A DNA stretch of 64,000 nucleotides from Gaertneriomyces semiglobifer (taxonomy: Eukaryota; Chytridiomycota; Chytridiomycetes; Spizellomycetales; Spizellomycetaceae). Location: the NCBI GenBank assembly GCA_025558075.1, contig JAHLKF010000013.1, forward strand, positions 124,001-188,000. Reading direction: 5' to 3'. The position numbers were made by a program, and so were the translations under genes. Below, in pieces: positions 31,810 to 44,600 of this stretch; the first letter of the stretch is position 1; each line of letters begins with the position of its first letter. A model generated the notes under the pieces. The model searched no databases and was not told the DNA's origin. It worked only from the letters and a program-made list of their open reading frames with translations.

Positions 31810-33033
31810 TCATAACATCGGCCGGTGTGCCCATCCAGTTGCCCACGCCTTGATGATGTGATACGCGATCGCATGAGGTGGTGGGATCCGTAGAGCTGCT
31901 TCGGATGCACCAGGCTTGTTATCGTGCGCATCAATCGCAGCTTGTACTTCCTCGCGTGAAAACCATTTGGCATCCTCTAGCTCCGCATCAAGACCTTTCA
32001 TGCTTGATTCTGTGGATGGGTCGCCGTCAGCTGTGCCCAAACAACCAATCATCAAGCTACTCGGGAAAGGCCATGGCTGACTGCCCCAATACTGGACTGT
32101 TCCCACTTTCACGCCGGCCTCCTCATACACTTCACGTCTCACGGCCTCCTCTATGGTTTCTCCCGGCTCTATAAATCCGGCAAGGGCAGTGTACCACTTT
32201 GGCGGAAACCTCTTGTTGCGGCCAAGTAGCAGAAGCGGCTTCGTGGGGTGCTGAACAGCTACAATTATAACCGCATCTGTTCGTGGGTAGTGAAAGTTAT
32301 GCAGCCCCTGTGCGGACGGGCAAGGCGATGACTCGGGCGTTGGGGTGCAGGTCAACTTGTGCCCGGCATCAGTCGAAACTACAGTGGAAGAGCAGCTCAT
32401 GAACCTCACACTCGCCTAGGCACACACACACACCTGACACAAACCTAACTGTCGGCCACATCCATTGCAGAACTTGAACCGCGCTTTCCAATCCATTAAC
32501 GCGCGTGCGTGACTTAACATTCCAATCCCCACATCCTCAGAAGACAATGAGCCCAGGACATTGCGCAAGTTAGTGAACTTCAAACCGCGACTTTCCAGCT
32601 CTTCAGCAACGCGTGTAGTCTCAGGCACGTTCTCGTCGGGAGACAGGTCAACAGCCCAATAAGCGCGGCCATCAACTTTGACGGGTTGCGAGTTCACCAC
32701 GCCATCTACCGGCGCCACACGATCCTGTTCATCGACCCCTAAGAAAACCAAGAACGCCTTATTAAGAACGCCGGCGAGATCCTCCGATTTTAAGAACGCA
32801 GTTCGGAAGTCGGAAGTTAACAGCGCGTCCAGGTTTCTGCATGCTATGAACTTCGTTGTAGGTGCATCAATAGTTGCTTGAAGAAAGTTGGTGTCGGAAC
32901 GCAACGGACCCAGTCTGTTCAAAGGTCGGTGGTTTAGGATGGACCGAACGCTTTGCACATGGAGTAGCCGTCGATGGCCCTGGACATACCGGTTGAGTAC
33001 ATTTCCCGCAAAAAACTGTGCAGCCCCCGCCAT
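31810..33033 (-). CDS. NADH pyrophosphatase, NUDT12/Npy1-like Nudix hydrolase
   Basis: Exons 32445-33033 and 31810-32378 give 385 residues. The N-terminal domain leads to a zinc ribbon, FCNGCGRQL..., and the catalytic domain has NFHYPRTDAVIIV, the Nudix box GFIEPGETIEEAVRREVYEEAGV split as GFIEPGETIEEA and REVYEEAGV, and downstream SQPWPFPSSLM, the signature that distinguishes NADH pyrophosphatases from other Nudix enzymes. It cleaves NAD(H) to NMN(H) and AMP, and related enzymes remove NAD caps from RNA. Yeast Npy1 is peroxisomal through -SHL; this protein ends -PML, not a good PTS1, and its N-terminus (MAGAAQFFAGNVLNRYVQGHRRLL) looks more like a presequence, so a mitochondrial location is possible. 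Confidence 0.93.
32421..32433 (+). repeat. Short CA microsatellite in the NADH pyrophosphatase intron
   Basis: An uninterrupted (CA)n run inside the single intron of the Nudix gene; it reads (TG)n on the coding strand, just after the donor. Confidence 0.8.
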
Positions 33034-33316
33034 TGTTACCTACTGATGGAAGATGCTTGATGTCCTTGTCATGACCAGTGTTGGCCGGTTCGGCTATTCG
33101 ATAACGAAATTCCGCAGATCGAAACTGTCAAAACGCGGTTCACTTTCGGGCAACTTTCGCCAGCTTTTCTTGACAGGAGCACCACCTCGGCAACAATGGA
33201 ACGGCTGAACAGCGCAAGGAACTTGCAGACAGAACTGTTACCTTTCTACAACCACTGTTCCTGATTACTGCTCAATTCCTTGACAATGCACGACTGTGAC
33301 AAAGGCAAACGGATAT
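33034..33316. other. Region upstream of the NADH pyrophosphatase
   Basis: About 280 nt that should hold the promoters of the pyrophosphatase and, if real, the small plus-strand gene that follows. A CTTTCGGGCAACTTTCGCC imperfect repeat is visible near 33145. No gene recognised. Confidence 0.35.
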
Positions 33317-33685
33317 ATGATGGCGCATACGGCTCGTCGTCAAGGACTGCAACCTGGAGTTCCAGTGTCTCAACCAGTACCACCGGTGGTAGCATTTGGG
33401 TGGGCCAATTTTACTTGGAGTAGTCCCTATGCAAGTGTGCCGACAAAAGCCCTGGCCCGGGAGATGGTTGTGCAAGGAGCAACTGTGGTTATGATGCCGG
33501 AGAAAGGGACTACAGCCGCTGATTCTGCAAGGCTCATGTATTACGAAGAGAAAGCGCTTGGCATTCCAGCAATGGGCATTCCGCCTGGTGCAAGGAATCG
33601 GGCTGCCGGAACGACAAGATCCGAAAACCGTAGAGTGCCTAGATGCCCACATAAAAGAACATGGTCGAGACCCATGTATTCTTGA
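33317..33685 (+). CDS. Hypothetical small protein, gene structure uncertain
   Basis: A frame starting MMAHTARRQGLQPGVPV and running through PPVVAFGWANFTWSS, VPTKALAREMVVQGATVVMMPEKG and TAADSARLMYYEEKALGIP reads like real protein for about 95 codons, with good codon variety. After that the frame turns Arg-rich, while the next frame reads LPERQDPKTVECLDAHIKEHG, which looks more genuine. So either an intron I cannot place or a 1-nt indel sits near 33560-33610. I do not recognise the protein. Aromatic and hydrophobic patches would fit a small mitochondrial membrane subunit, but that is only a guess. Confidence 0.4.
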   Translation: MMAHTARRQGLQPGVPVSQPVPPVVAFGWANFTWSSPYASVPTKALAREMVVQGATVVMMPEKGTTAADSARLMYYEEKALGIPAMGIPPGARNRAAGTTRSENRRVPRCPHKRTWSRPMYS

Positions 33686-33978
33686 CCGAGATAATCATTG
33701 CCGCCAGCATGCTCCGTTTCTGCTTGTGGACATATGCAAACTTTGGGGGATTTCCAGTTGCAAACGCATGTTCTGTATGCAGACGCATGTGATACTTCAA
33801 ACCGATCACACTTCTTTCCATTATATAGAGTGCAGATGAGCACAATGCTTGCCATAGTCAGAGCAATGTCACCATAGTGAGACCAGCCAGTACATGTACA
33901 TGTAGCAAAAGAGCTCCTATAACCGATTGGTACAGTCACCGCTGTGCATCCGAAAAGTTTATAGAAATGTATATAGTG

Positions 33979-35790
33979 TCACAACATGCCCTGCAATAAT
34001 GTTGTAGCAGCAGCAATTATCGGAGATTGCTTGCGCTCCGCACGCACCAAGTCTGCCGCTTCAACTGCGTTGGAGTGCGAAAACAGCTCATCCAGATTGT
34101 TCGCCAGCCTGCTGCGGAGATCCGCATTGCTGGTGATCAGCACCGACTGCGCTTCAACGTCTCTGTAAAAAGACCGATAACCGAAATTAGACGATCCGAT
34201 GACGGTTAATGCCGGCGTCGTGTCGTCTGGAGGAGTGCACCAAAGACCCTTTGCATGAAACGTCCATCCGGATCTCTTGTACTCATTGACCACTAAGTTA
34301 ACTTTTCCCGCCCTCTCAGCCCGCTTCAATAACTTCCTCTCTAGGTAGGTGTAAGCAGCAGGGAGATGTCGAGATACACCCTTGGATCCATAAAAGCCAT
34401 TCGCCTCGGGCGCCGCCGCAAGAATGCTGTACCTCGCTCGGGACGATAGTATCTGATTGAGAATGAGTTTTGGAAAGTTCAGATATCCTGAACTCAAGTG
34501 GACCTTCCATCCTTCGCCGGCAATTTTCATTATCTCGGCGATCATAGCAGCTTCATTGTTCACTCCAAGTTGTCCCATCTGCATTACTGGTAAGACATAT
34601 GTGTCAGCCTGCGGGGCACGTCGTGCATTCGCTCGCACTTCTTCCGTTGCCGCGTGCCACTTTCGGACAAATGCCTGAAGCGCAGATGAAGCGTCCCTCT
34701 TAAGGATGAGGGTGTTGATTCGACCGTTATCCTGATACTCAGACGTTAGTCGGTTGGGTCCTGTTGGGCGTACATGGTATGAGAAGCGGCTAACTGTCGC
34801 GACCAATTCCGAATAATAATCGCTCAACTCTGGAGCATTGCCAAACTTGACGTATCGGTCCTGGCGGTCGGTAAAGTAGTCAGTATTGAGATTCGCCCTA
34901 AAACATCGAAGTTGAGCAGACAGTTTACGAAACCTGAACACGACTAACATACCCACTCAACATAACATCGTCGTCGAATAAGTAAATCTTCATGTGTTGA
35001 AGTCCGAAGCCTTCAATGAACCGGGGTGGTACCACTTGTCGCAAAACCGTGCCCACGTTGGGAGAGTGGTAAAGTGCAACACGTACGCGGCCTGGAAACT
35101 CCGTAGCCAAAGGTAGCAAGAGATTTACGCTATCTTTCGATCCCCGAGTACCTCTGAAGTAATCGAGGAGAATATCAACGGTCAGAGTGGGTGTTTGTTT
35201 CAGAGCGATCCTCAATAAGTCCACCTAGAAATGCAGGGTAGAAAGCTGTCCCTAAAGAACGGAAATTGAATTGCCTTGAGCTTACCACTCGCTGCTCATC
35301 GGCGCCCAAATATAATGAAGCCAACACTATTCGTCTCCTTGCATTGAGAATTCCATTCTGTGGAGTGTCCGTTACGATCAACATTGAGAATAAAGTGCAA
35401 AGAAGTCTTTGTCCATTTGCCGCATACCTCAAGAGTACGATAAAAACTGGCGGGCTCGTTAATAATGTCGATGGCGGCAGGATCTGCGGTAAAGACTGGC
35501 GCTAGATCAAATAAGCTACTGAAGGTTGCAACGAGCTTGGCGGGGGAATCATCCAGGCAATGGTGTCTTTGATGGATGCTCGTAGCCGCGGCGGCAACAG
35601 CACCAGTTACTGTTGACGTTGAAAATGTGGAGGTCTGTGGAAGCTGCTGACGCCGAGAATGGTGATACGCTCGCGCATGAAACGGGCCTCGGATGGGAAG
35701 GCGTGCGTGCCAACACCATGTCGGCGTTCCGGAGGGTGCACTCAGTGCAATTCTAAGCCTTCTGCAAGGCCCTCCCAATCGTGGTGGCAT
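33979..35790 (-). CDS. PGS1: Phosphatidylglycerophosphate synthase, mitochondrial (Pgs1)
   Basis: Exons 35428-35790, 35286-35357, 34953-35224 and 33979-34897 give 541 residues. The N-terminus (PPRLGGPCRRLRIALSAPSG) is Arg-rich with no acids, a mitochondrial presequence. The PLD-superfamily catalytic motifs are HMKIYLFDDD followed by LSGANLNTDYFTDRQDRY, and HAKGLWCTPPDD with IGSSNFGYRSFYRDVEAQ, both characteristic of eukaryotic Pgs1. It joins CDP-diacylglycerol and glycerol-3-phosphate to make PGP, the committed step of cardiolipin synthesis. The gene is divergent from GPI16 with 166 nt between starts. Confidence 0.95.
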
Positions 35791-35956
35791 CCTCTCTCGT
35801 CGTCGCTACCACTTCCGCGGGAGACGTTTGCGTTTGAACATTTTGTGCGCGGGACATGCAACTGTGGTTGCCGAGGCATAGTCACTGTAATGCGCGGCAC
35901 AGTCATTGTACGAGCCGTGTTGAGTTCCATTACATACAAGTTCCACACGCCAGGCC

Positions 35957-38121
35957 TTGAACAGCAACAACGAGCACACCATGGAGCACAGACGCAAAGG
36001 GCGACGGCGAAGATCGGCGCTATTGCTGTCGCTGGTCTTATTGGCAACCGTATCGTGTGGGAAGGTTGCTGCCGCGAAAGATGAGTCGTATGCGGAGTCG
36101 CTGGATCTCACGCATTTAGGAGATGGGAAGGTGCTCGCCCAGTTCGCTTTCAATAGTCGAATTGGTCCAACCGCTCTTCAGAAGGCACAAGGTTAGATTC
36201 ACTTTATTTCTTAATCTCATCTCAGTGCTTAACTAGTCGTTCTTCAGGCCATCACTATGAATCATTGCCACGACCCATTGGAGAGATCATTCAATCGTTC
36301 GGAGTAGAAGAGCTGCACCTGACTTTTACACAAGGAGTGTGGAATTACGAGAAGTGGGGGTACACTGGCGCGGCGGCACCCAGTGGTGCCCAACTGTGGG
36401 CATGGTTTAACGCAACCCAGTACGTTGTGCCAACCGTTGGTCTTCTGCAATTGAACGTGGGATCTCAACGAGTACCGGTGCCTGACAGTGTAGACACGCA
36501 ATGGAAGCACTTAACGCATGCTTTGGCCGGTCTGTATTGCGGATCACTTAACCAGATGGATGTGTCGGTGACAGCGGCCCCGCACCTATCACTTCGGCCC
36601 GAGGGCAGTTTCAGCCGCTTAGACGCTATGAGTGACCTGAAGTTGCGATACGGTTCGCTTCCAAGGGAGGCAGTGTGCACTGAGAATCTCACCCCTTGGG
36701 CAAAGTTACTCCCGTGCCAACTGAAGGTACTGCTTCCGCGTCTGTCATGCGTTTCGCCCTTCAATTGTCCTGACGCTGGGCCTTCAGGCTGGGCTGTCTA
36801 CGTTGTTGAACGCTTATAAGCTCTTTGACTCGAATTATTACTCAATGGGGACGCACATAGTCCCCGCGTCCGAGGTGCCGCAGTAGTCGGTGTCAATATT
36901 TTGAACACTCACTCACGCCTACGTATAAAGGCACCGTCATGCACACGAAAAGGAATTATGTTTTCTCAGACGTTAAGCGTCGTGCTGGATCCTTTGCGAA
37001 CGGATAACCGAAATGGTACGCTCTTACGTATCTCATAGTGACCCCCTGCATTACTTACTGAAGAACTTCAGAATGGTCGCTTAAAAGCCTCTTGGACAGG
37101 AGCTTGAATCAAAGCTGTGCCGCGGCTGAAAGCACCGGAATTGCCTTGAAATCCGAATTACGCGGAGAGACAAAGTTTCTGGCTCCACCGGAGTCTACGG
37201 ACATGGACGCGAACGGTATTCAGCGCGGCATCTACTCCATGGCGCCAGGTACCTCTTTCGTCAATGATACAAACACCCTAGTGCTAACCAACATCCTACA
37301 GGACCAGCACACGATATTAACGTTGGATTCAGCTGGCACGACGCGAACATTAGTCACAGTAAGGTTTGCTACATTGTTGACAAATTTGTTGTATGACTTA
37401 ATTACTTCATAGGCCGCCGCGATGACGCTTACATCAGAATGGAGCGGTACCTGAAGGGTTATGGAAATGAGCGGGGCGGAATAGCGGTGGATCTATACAA
37501 TCATCATTCCCATGCTTACCAGACCGTCACCTACCTACAACCAGTCCCGTGGTATTTGAAGCTCTACATGCATACTCTGCAGCTCGAAACTTCTCATGAG
37601 GCGCCCACAGGTAAGCTCGTGTATTTGGTCTTACGGCGTTCATAATTCTACTGATGAGCTCAACAGACGTTTTGAAGCGGACGCATTATCAAACGGCTAT
37701 AGACCGGTTGCGACCGGCCGTCCTGGAGCTAGAATTAGCTTTACCACCCAACAGCACCACGACGATTTCCGTCGATTTCGATAAGTCTTTCATTAAGTAT
37801 ACAGAACATCCGCCTGACGCCAACCGCGGGTTTGATGTTGGGTGAGCTGCACTTTACAAATTTCATCGCTAACGTCAATGTGAATCTAATGAGAGTCGCT
37901 ATAGCCCAGGGATGCTCTCGTTCGTACCCCAAAACGAGACACAACTACGGAGGATGTACACTACCACGCTCCTTGTCAGTCTCCCTACGCCAGATTTCAG
38001 CATGCCCTACAATGTCATCACACTTACTTGTACATTGATGGCCCTGTTTTTCGGTGGCCTATTCAACCTCCTAACAAGGACCCATCAACCAGTCTCCCTT
38101 GCCATAAAGGCAAAGGAGTAA
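35957..38121 (+). CDS. GPI16: GPI transamidase subunit Gpi16/PIG-T
   Basis: Nine exons: 35957-36191, 36248-36726, 36788-36874, 36931-37015, 37072-37248, 37302-37358, 37413-37610, 37667-37841 and 37905-38121, giving 569 residues. A signal peptide ([16 protein letters not shown]) follows a basic start; the ATG at 35981 is an equally good start. Motifs: [84 protein letters not shown] and DDFS-like hydrophobic C-terminal helix [20 protein letters not shown] that anchors it in the ER. PIG-T holds the transamidase together and is disulphide-linked to the catalytic Gpi8. The intron at 37249-37301 is shown by the frame, which otherwise breaks before [11 protein letters not shown]. Confidence 0.95.
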
Positions 38122-38188
38122 AGCAGGCCGCAACCAAAAGGCGGACGATAATGTGAGAAATTGCTCATAATAAATACACGCTTTGCCT

Positions 38189-39397
38189 CTAGCGTCTCCC
38201 TTTGTGCCATTTAAAGAGCCCCAATCCCACAGTGCATGCGAGGATGAGACTCGCGCCTAATATCGAAGTTGATGTCGGTAGCTCATCGAAGATCAAGACA
38301 CCCGCAATGAACGCAAATACAATGTCCAGGTTGCGCATCACCGATGCAGGGCCGGCATGCGCTAATTGAAGTCCTTTGTTGAGGCAGCACTGAGCAACAA
38401 ATGCAGTGACACCAACACCTAGCATGGTAATTGTCTCACGCACTGTCCACCATCGCAGACTCTCTGTGCAGTAGACACCAATAGCGGAGAAAAGGGTCGA
38501 CATCACTCCAAAGTACGTGACATGGACCATGAAGTGACAGCGCCCGCCGACTTTGCGGACAACACAATACGCAATTGCGGACATGAACGCTCCGGCTAAA
38601 GCTGCCAAGGCTGCCGTTGTGTGGGAGTCACCGTGTGCGTCATGCGGGGGGAAGAGGAAAGTCGGGCGACTAACCAGTACTACCCCGACGATGCACAGGA
38701 AGGATGCGGCGACATCAGGTACCGTCAGAGGTTCCCCCAAAGTTAAGTGCGCCAGGACGGCAGTAAAAGCCGGTCCGGTAAAGAAGATCGCTGTGAGGGG
38801 TTAATTAGGCCGGTTCGGGAGTATGAACCTTGTGCGACTACCTACTCATCCCATCCCCTAGTGGCATATTGACTAGGGTGTAGAAGTACAAAGCAAGGCC
38901 TAAAGATGCGCGTAAGACTTGGAATTCCTTCCCAACGCATCGAGTAGCACTCACCAGTGGCGCCGGCGGAACCTCGAGCAAGAAGCCACCCTCTGAGCTC
39001 TTTCGGGCCCCATGGCAGAACTCCAACATAATAACAACCGGCCACACCAAGTACAAACTGTATCAGCGAACGTGCAAGGACAATTTGCAGAAAGGGAATG
39101 GTTGCGCCAGAGATTTTGACAAATATGGACATAGCCGAAAAGAGCAAGGCAGATAGCGCCTGCGGAGGTGTTGGTTAATGCATTGTGACGCAAAACGTTT
39201 AACGGATCCAAAGTACGCACCATGAAGGCAAGACCAATAGCATCTTTGTTTTGCGTTAACTTGGCAACATTCTTGTCGGGTAGCAAGGGAGTGGTCTCAC
39301 TAACGAGCCTATCATCTTCGCAAGCAATTACGACCGCTTCGGCGGGTGCCGGGGCAAATACACCGTTTTGATGAGAAGAGTTAGTCATGCTTCGCAC
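38189..39397 (-). CDS. Drug/metabolite transporter superfamily (EamA, SLC35G-like) permease
   Basis: Exons 39221-39397, 38955-39159, 38846-38899 and 38189-38790 give 345 residues. Ten hydrophobic segments in two EamA repeats are visible. The first begins ALSALLFSAMSIFVKISG, includes LARSLIQFVLGVAG and LYFYTLVNMPLGDGMTIFFTGPAFTAVLAHLTLGE, the end of repeat 1. The second has CIVGVVLVSRP and ends QLAHAGPASVMRNLDIVFAFIAGVLIFDELPT. The N-terminal 55 residues are cytosolic and acidic with an SETTPLLPDK dileucine-type sorting signal, so a vacuolar or endosomal location is possible. The substrate is unknown. The gene ends only 67 nt from the end of GPI16. Confidence 0.9.
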
Positions 39398-39716
39398 CCA
39401 ATTATCTCGCTTTGGCTATGAGGTACTGAATGGTAGTTTCTCACTACCCTGAAGAGCGTTCAGGTGGAGAACGCGCTTGGAAAAAAGTTTGTTCGACCCA
39501 TAAAAATGTGTACGATCCGGACAATTATTATAAGGCTTACGAGTTGAGCTTTTGGGTTATATTTGAGCTGTAGGCTCCAATGTTGGCTACGTGCCATGGT
39601 TTGATTGCGGTTCAGGATAGGTAGCTTACTAACACCTCGTTCCAAAATGTCACTTTGTTTTTCTTTTCTTTGTTATAAAGCTATGGCCTCCAAAAATTGT
39701 AAATATATTATCGCCA
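39398..39716. other. Intergenic, no gene seen
   Basis: About 320 nt between the transporter start and the end of the HbrB-like gene. A TTTTTCTTTTCTTTG pyrimidine tract lies at 39658-39672; it may be upstream promoter sequence of the transporter. Confidence 0.35.
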
Positions 39717-40880
39717 TCAAGGTCCAGCGCTGTGCACCCTTTCCAGCAGGACTCTACTTGCAGTGCTCTGCCGGCCCTCGTGAGTTTCCACATCACCCAT
39801 CATGCATTCCTTAAAGTAAATCAGCACATCATTGAGCTTCCGGTCGTCACTGAAGCCATTCAACGAGCTCGTTGTCGGCGGCAGGCCATTCAATATACTT
39901 AGCATTTGCATCAAACGCGAGGCAGCATCGTTGACTTTTTGCCCATGAAGCGTTTGCTGAGAGAGAGGAGGAAAAATATCTGCGAAACACTCCCGGTGTT
40001 GGGAACAGCAGGTGGATAATCAGGCCCATGTGCGCTTACCTATGAGTCGCTCCCTCAGCGGCCATATGAGCATATCTCTGAACACCGCTAAACTAAGTAA
40101 TCTCACGTCAGGTATCTCGCTGCCTAGAGCGCCTCCCATGGCATTAATCGCATTGAGATTCATTCCGGCTACCGTCCGCTTCCATCCTCTAATAGGCAAA
40201 AAAACACCCTGCAAATATGGCACAACTGTTCCAAAATAGAAGCTCCATACTTCAACAAGACGGGATGCAAGTTGTTCATCTGGGACAGTGGCTAGTTTGG
40301 AGCCTAGGGTATAAAGCCCGGTCTGTAAGAGGTCCACCAGGTCGAGAGTTAACTGTGGCGTTGGAGTTTCTGCCAACCAATGACTGTAACATGGAATGTC
40401 AAGCGTCAACAAACTGGTCCATGAATGACAACACTGAGCATGAAGCATATGCGACACTTACGCAACCATCTCGTTTAAGTCTTCAATGTGCCCTTTCAGG
40501 CCTTGACCGTTAAATAGCGGTAAAATTTTGACACATAGCTGCTGCCATACGTTTCCACGTATACCCTCCAAATTGACTTCTTTGGCCAACTTTACATCTA
40601 GCGCGGACAGCGACCTGTTTATGTTCGACACGCTCGCATGGGACACAGAGGGCGGAAGGCCCGATACGGGAGAGTTTGAGGAGGACTTACGAGGCGGGGC
40701 AATCAGTGGTGGATGAATGGAATACGATGAACTCGATGGGATTGAGGGAGGTTGCGCCCCTTGTGGCGATATTTGGGTAGGATTCGGCGTGGGCAGCTCG
40801 CGTTCAAAGTTGCTGTGGATAGTGCTGAGTGAGACACTCGATGCAGCGGAAGCTGACGTCGGGGTTGAAGACGGGGCCAT
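39717..40880 (-). CDS. HbrB/Bit61/PRR5-like TORC2 subunit
   Basis: Exons 40462-40880, 40040-40383 and 39717-39979 give 341 residues. Residues 1-90 are Ser/Pro-rich and disordered. The HbrB-like domain starts at NVWQQLCVKILPLFNGQGLKGHIEDLNEMV, continues LTLDLVDLLQTGL, VWSFYFGTVVPYLQGVFLPIR and RLLSLAVFRDMLIWPLRERLID, and ends ASRLMQMLSILNGL. This matches Aspergillus HbrB, yeast Bit61/Bit2 and animal PRR5 (Protor). These proteins bind Tor complex 2 at the plasma membrane, which controls actin and sphingolipid synthesis. Lcb2, in the same window, acts in that pathway, but I see no sign of co-regulation. Confidence 0.88.
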
Positions 40881-41670
40881 TCTGCCAGATAGTCACTGGC
40901 CGAGGCAGTTGCGAACGAAGGCCTGATGCCGGAGAAAACAAGGTTCAATTCGCTACTACATACGCCAGAGTGCTGGGGCAAATCCGGCCCATGTATTACG
41001 TAATCGCGCGTTGAACAGCGTTTGCATTCGAACTTGAACTCACATGCTGAAGTTGCAACAATGGCAAGTGATATCATGTAAACCTGGTGTGGATAATAGT
41101 ATTGACCCTAAGGTCGATCTGGAGGAGGAACTAGTACGTAGTCCGCATGGATGTTTTAGCCAGTGATGAGCCTGGACTGTTGGATGCGAAAATCGCGTCG
41201 AATATAATGGAGGACATCTCTCGAAAGAAGCGAAAATCGGTCAATGCGTACTACAGGAGAAGATCTTCTTTCAGCAACATAGCGTCTCCCAGTGTGTGTT
41301 AACAGAAATACGCTTCGTATAAGGCGGCTGAGGTACATGGGACGAGATAGAAACAATCAAGGCCACACTCGACAATGGTGGAGACTCGTCGCTTCTTGTG
41401 GGCATGAGTGTCACTCGTCTACGGTGCTCCAATCCTGCTTTTTATTCAAAATGTCTTGCCTGCCGGCAGTCGCTCCTGGGAGTGTGCCTCTTTTATGCCT
41501 ATACCAACCCAACCGGCGTTCAGTGTGCGGCCAGTGGTGTGCAAAGGTGGTTTCAGTTTACGTGAACGAGAACATAAGACACTCGGCACTAGAGTAGATG
41601 AACCATTAACAGAATGATTATAGCCTGGATAAAGTGGGATATATTCCGATGTCACGCTGCATCTCCCCGC
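40881..41670. other. Intergenic, no gene identified
   Basis: About 790 nt upstream of the HbrB-like gene and downstream of the ABC transporter. Short frames on both strands lack recognisable motifs or splice-supported extensions. Confidence 0.4.
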
Positions 41671-44600
41671 CTAGTTCTTCACTCGAAGGACGATGTACGA
41701 TAGGACTCTCACCAACAGGGTAAGGACAGCTATCATTATCATGTTGAAGATGAATTCGCTGCGGCCAGTCCCAAAATCCAGTAATCGCAAAGCATCTTCA
41801 CCAGTGCGGTACAAACAGAGGCCTCTGGCCATCTCTGCTTCTGAACATTGGAACTCTAGGTCATCGAACTCGTTGACAGCGGTCACTCTTGCAACATAAC
41901 GAGTGAGAAACGCGTAATTCAAACCATTAAGAACCGCGGGCATCTCTACGGAGAGATAACCTGCCATAATGGTTTGCAAGGCGATGATTGTGGACATAAT
42001 TTGCACACCGAAGCCAACACTGTTCACCAAAGCGACAAAGGCAATGCCGATACTTTCTCCGGTATTTATCTGAATACGGCGAGTTAGTTCTGAAAACAGC
42101 GTGCTAGGCGAATCATAGCACTTACGAGGGCGAACACCACGTAAAAGAACGTGAAAAAATTTCGAGCAGAGACTTGTAAACCCGCAGCAAACATAGCAAG
42201 GACCGTGTATATGAGGCAGCTTAGAATTTCTACGTCCGCCAAGTAAGAAGGGTCAGCATCACATCCTCTATCGTCGTACTGATGCCACAGCTTACCGAAG
42301 GGGACTTCGTTTAGCAGGTAACTAAAGAAAAAAGAACCGACGCTGTAGGCGTTATCACGGGACTCAAATTTCATGTTGCTCAGCTCTTGGGGAAATACGG
42401 CTATGCAGTTCAGCATCCCAACAAAAATGAGAGAGCCTTGTTGTTGCTACCAGTTGATATGACGTTGAGAGTTTGCTTTGGTCGAATCCCCGAATAGCCA
42501 ACAGCTTGCACTTACCAGCATTCCGAATCGGCCCTGCACCGAACTTTGATCCGTGTCAAATCGAGCGAAATATCTAGATGGCAATGCACAATAAGTATCA
42601 AATACATGTGTGATTCCCGTGAGAGTACATACAGAGTGAAAATGACGCCAAGGGCAACGACTTGCATTACTCTCGCGGAAAGCAGATTGAACTGACGGCT
42701 CATGTTCACGACGCTGCGGGACACAAGAATCGGTAATGACAATCTCGCTGGAGCCATGGTGCGATAGCTCAGTGCCCCAAGATCGCTAGCGTTGTTGAAA
42801 CAGGTGTCCGGCGCACGAGCTTCCCATCTCCGCACTAATTCATCAACACGGCTTTTACTGGACACCTCCGCACCAGGGTTTCTTAGATCCACCGAGGAAA
42901 GGTCCAGCACAAAATCCGCGGGATTGGTCAGCTCAGGTAGGCGGTGACCCAAGGAATCGAAATAGGGTATCATATCCCTAGCGGGGCCTGCAAAAACTGT
43001 GCGCCCTCCACGCGCCAGAAGTAAGATTCTGTCGAATAAATGAAATATGTCTGATCTAGGTTGATGAATACTGCAAATGACGGTCCTTCCGGAACGGGCT
43101 AATTCCTTCAACGTAAGCATAAGATTATGTGACGTGAAGGCGTCCAATGAAGAGGTAGGCTCGTCAACCACCAAAACTGCTGGGTCAGTCAGCAACTGTA
43201 TGCCGATACTAAGCCGGCGCTTCTCGCCTCCCGACAATCCCTTCAAGAGACCACCGCCAACAATTCTGTTGGCACAATCCTTCAATCCGAGCTCAATTAA
43301 CACTTGATCTGCTTTTTTGATTTTCTCCTCCTTTGGCATTGTTGGTGGAAGCCTCAACAGCGCAGAATACCGCAAGGTCTCGCGAGCAGTCAATGCCGGC
43401 ATTAGGTGGTCGTCATCCTGGGTTACGAGTGAACAAATCGATGCCACTTGAGCGGACGACGTAAGTTCGATGCCGCTGTACAAGACCGACCCAGATTGCA
43501 CCGAAGTTGAGAAAGCACCTGTCTGGATGCTACGCCCCATGAGAACGTTCAACAAACTTGATTTACCTAGGCACACACGTCAGCCAACAGGAGGTCGTCA
43601 ATCAGTATCATCCGTGAACAAACCTGCTCCAGAAGACCCAAGGATTACAGAAAGTTCTCCAGCAGGAAAGGTGCTGTTGACTCCCTGCAGGATCGGGAAG
43701 CTTTGGAAGCGTTGCGAGCCCAAGGTTCTTTTTTGAATGCCGAGTCGCACGTCACGGAGGACGATTTCAACTCGTGGTACAGTAGCTAGGGCACCGCCTT
43801 CCATATCAGGGGCACTGGTAGTATGCTTAGGGGAATCAAGCATGGTACCATGCTTCGGCTTCCGCTTCCAACGAAGCGGTGGGGCATGTCTGACACCACC
43901 ATGAGGCTTCAAAGATAGGGTAAGCGCTGTTAAGGTCATTAAGACCAAGAAATTCACAACCAGAGCAACAGTGGGGAAAGCAAAGTCAGCTCGTTGAAAT
44001 CCCAGTCCTTGTAGGATATTGTTTCCATTGCAACGTGGATCGTCGAGATTGGAGCCGAGATCTGGGCATGCGTACGAGTTGTCGGTAAATTCGTTGGCAC
44101 AAAATAGTCGAAATCCGTAAGTTACATAGCTGATCTCTTTGAACCACCTGAGGTACACCGGTATTTCGTTTACCTTATGGTTACTCTGTGAGAACGTATA
44201 ACCGATTAAGAGAGTAATAAACTCTACCTACCTGAATAAAGAAACCCGACGACATGGATAGAAAAGTGAAGAACGCATTACCGATGAGGGAAGCCGTTGC
44301 GAAATCGCGTGCCCATGAAATGCAAAAATACGCCCAGGAAATCCTAACGCGATGTCAGTATCAAAGCAATCCTGCAATAAAAGTGCAGTGGCCAGTACGT
44401 TACGAATTGCATGAGGATGTTACCGCCAATGAACACGCCGAGGTGCCACAATTCATCCGTCCTCAGCCCAGCCATGAAGTAAAGGATTACCGAGAACAAG
44501 CATGCGAGAACGGCGTACAAGGTGAAGTTGGCGCAGAACCATCCAAATAGATAAGGCAAAACTCCGTACATTTTGTCGAGCTGTTCCCGGTCAAAGACCT

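Noticed and set aside
32421..32433. CA repeat as a possible Z-DNA or regulatory element
   Set aside because: It is too short and lies within an intron; kept only as a microsatellite.
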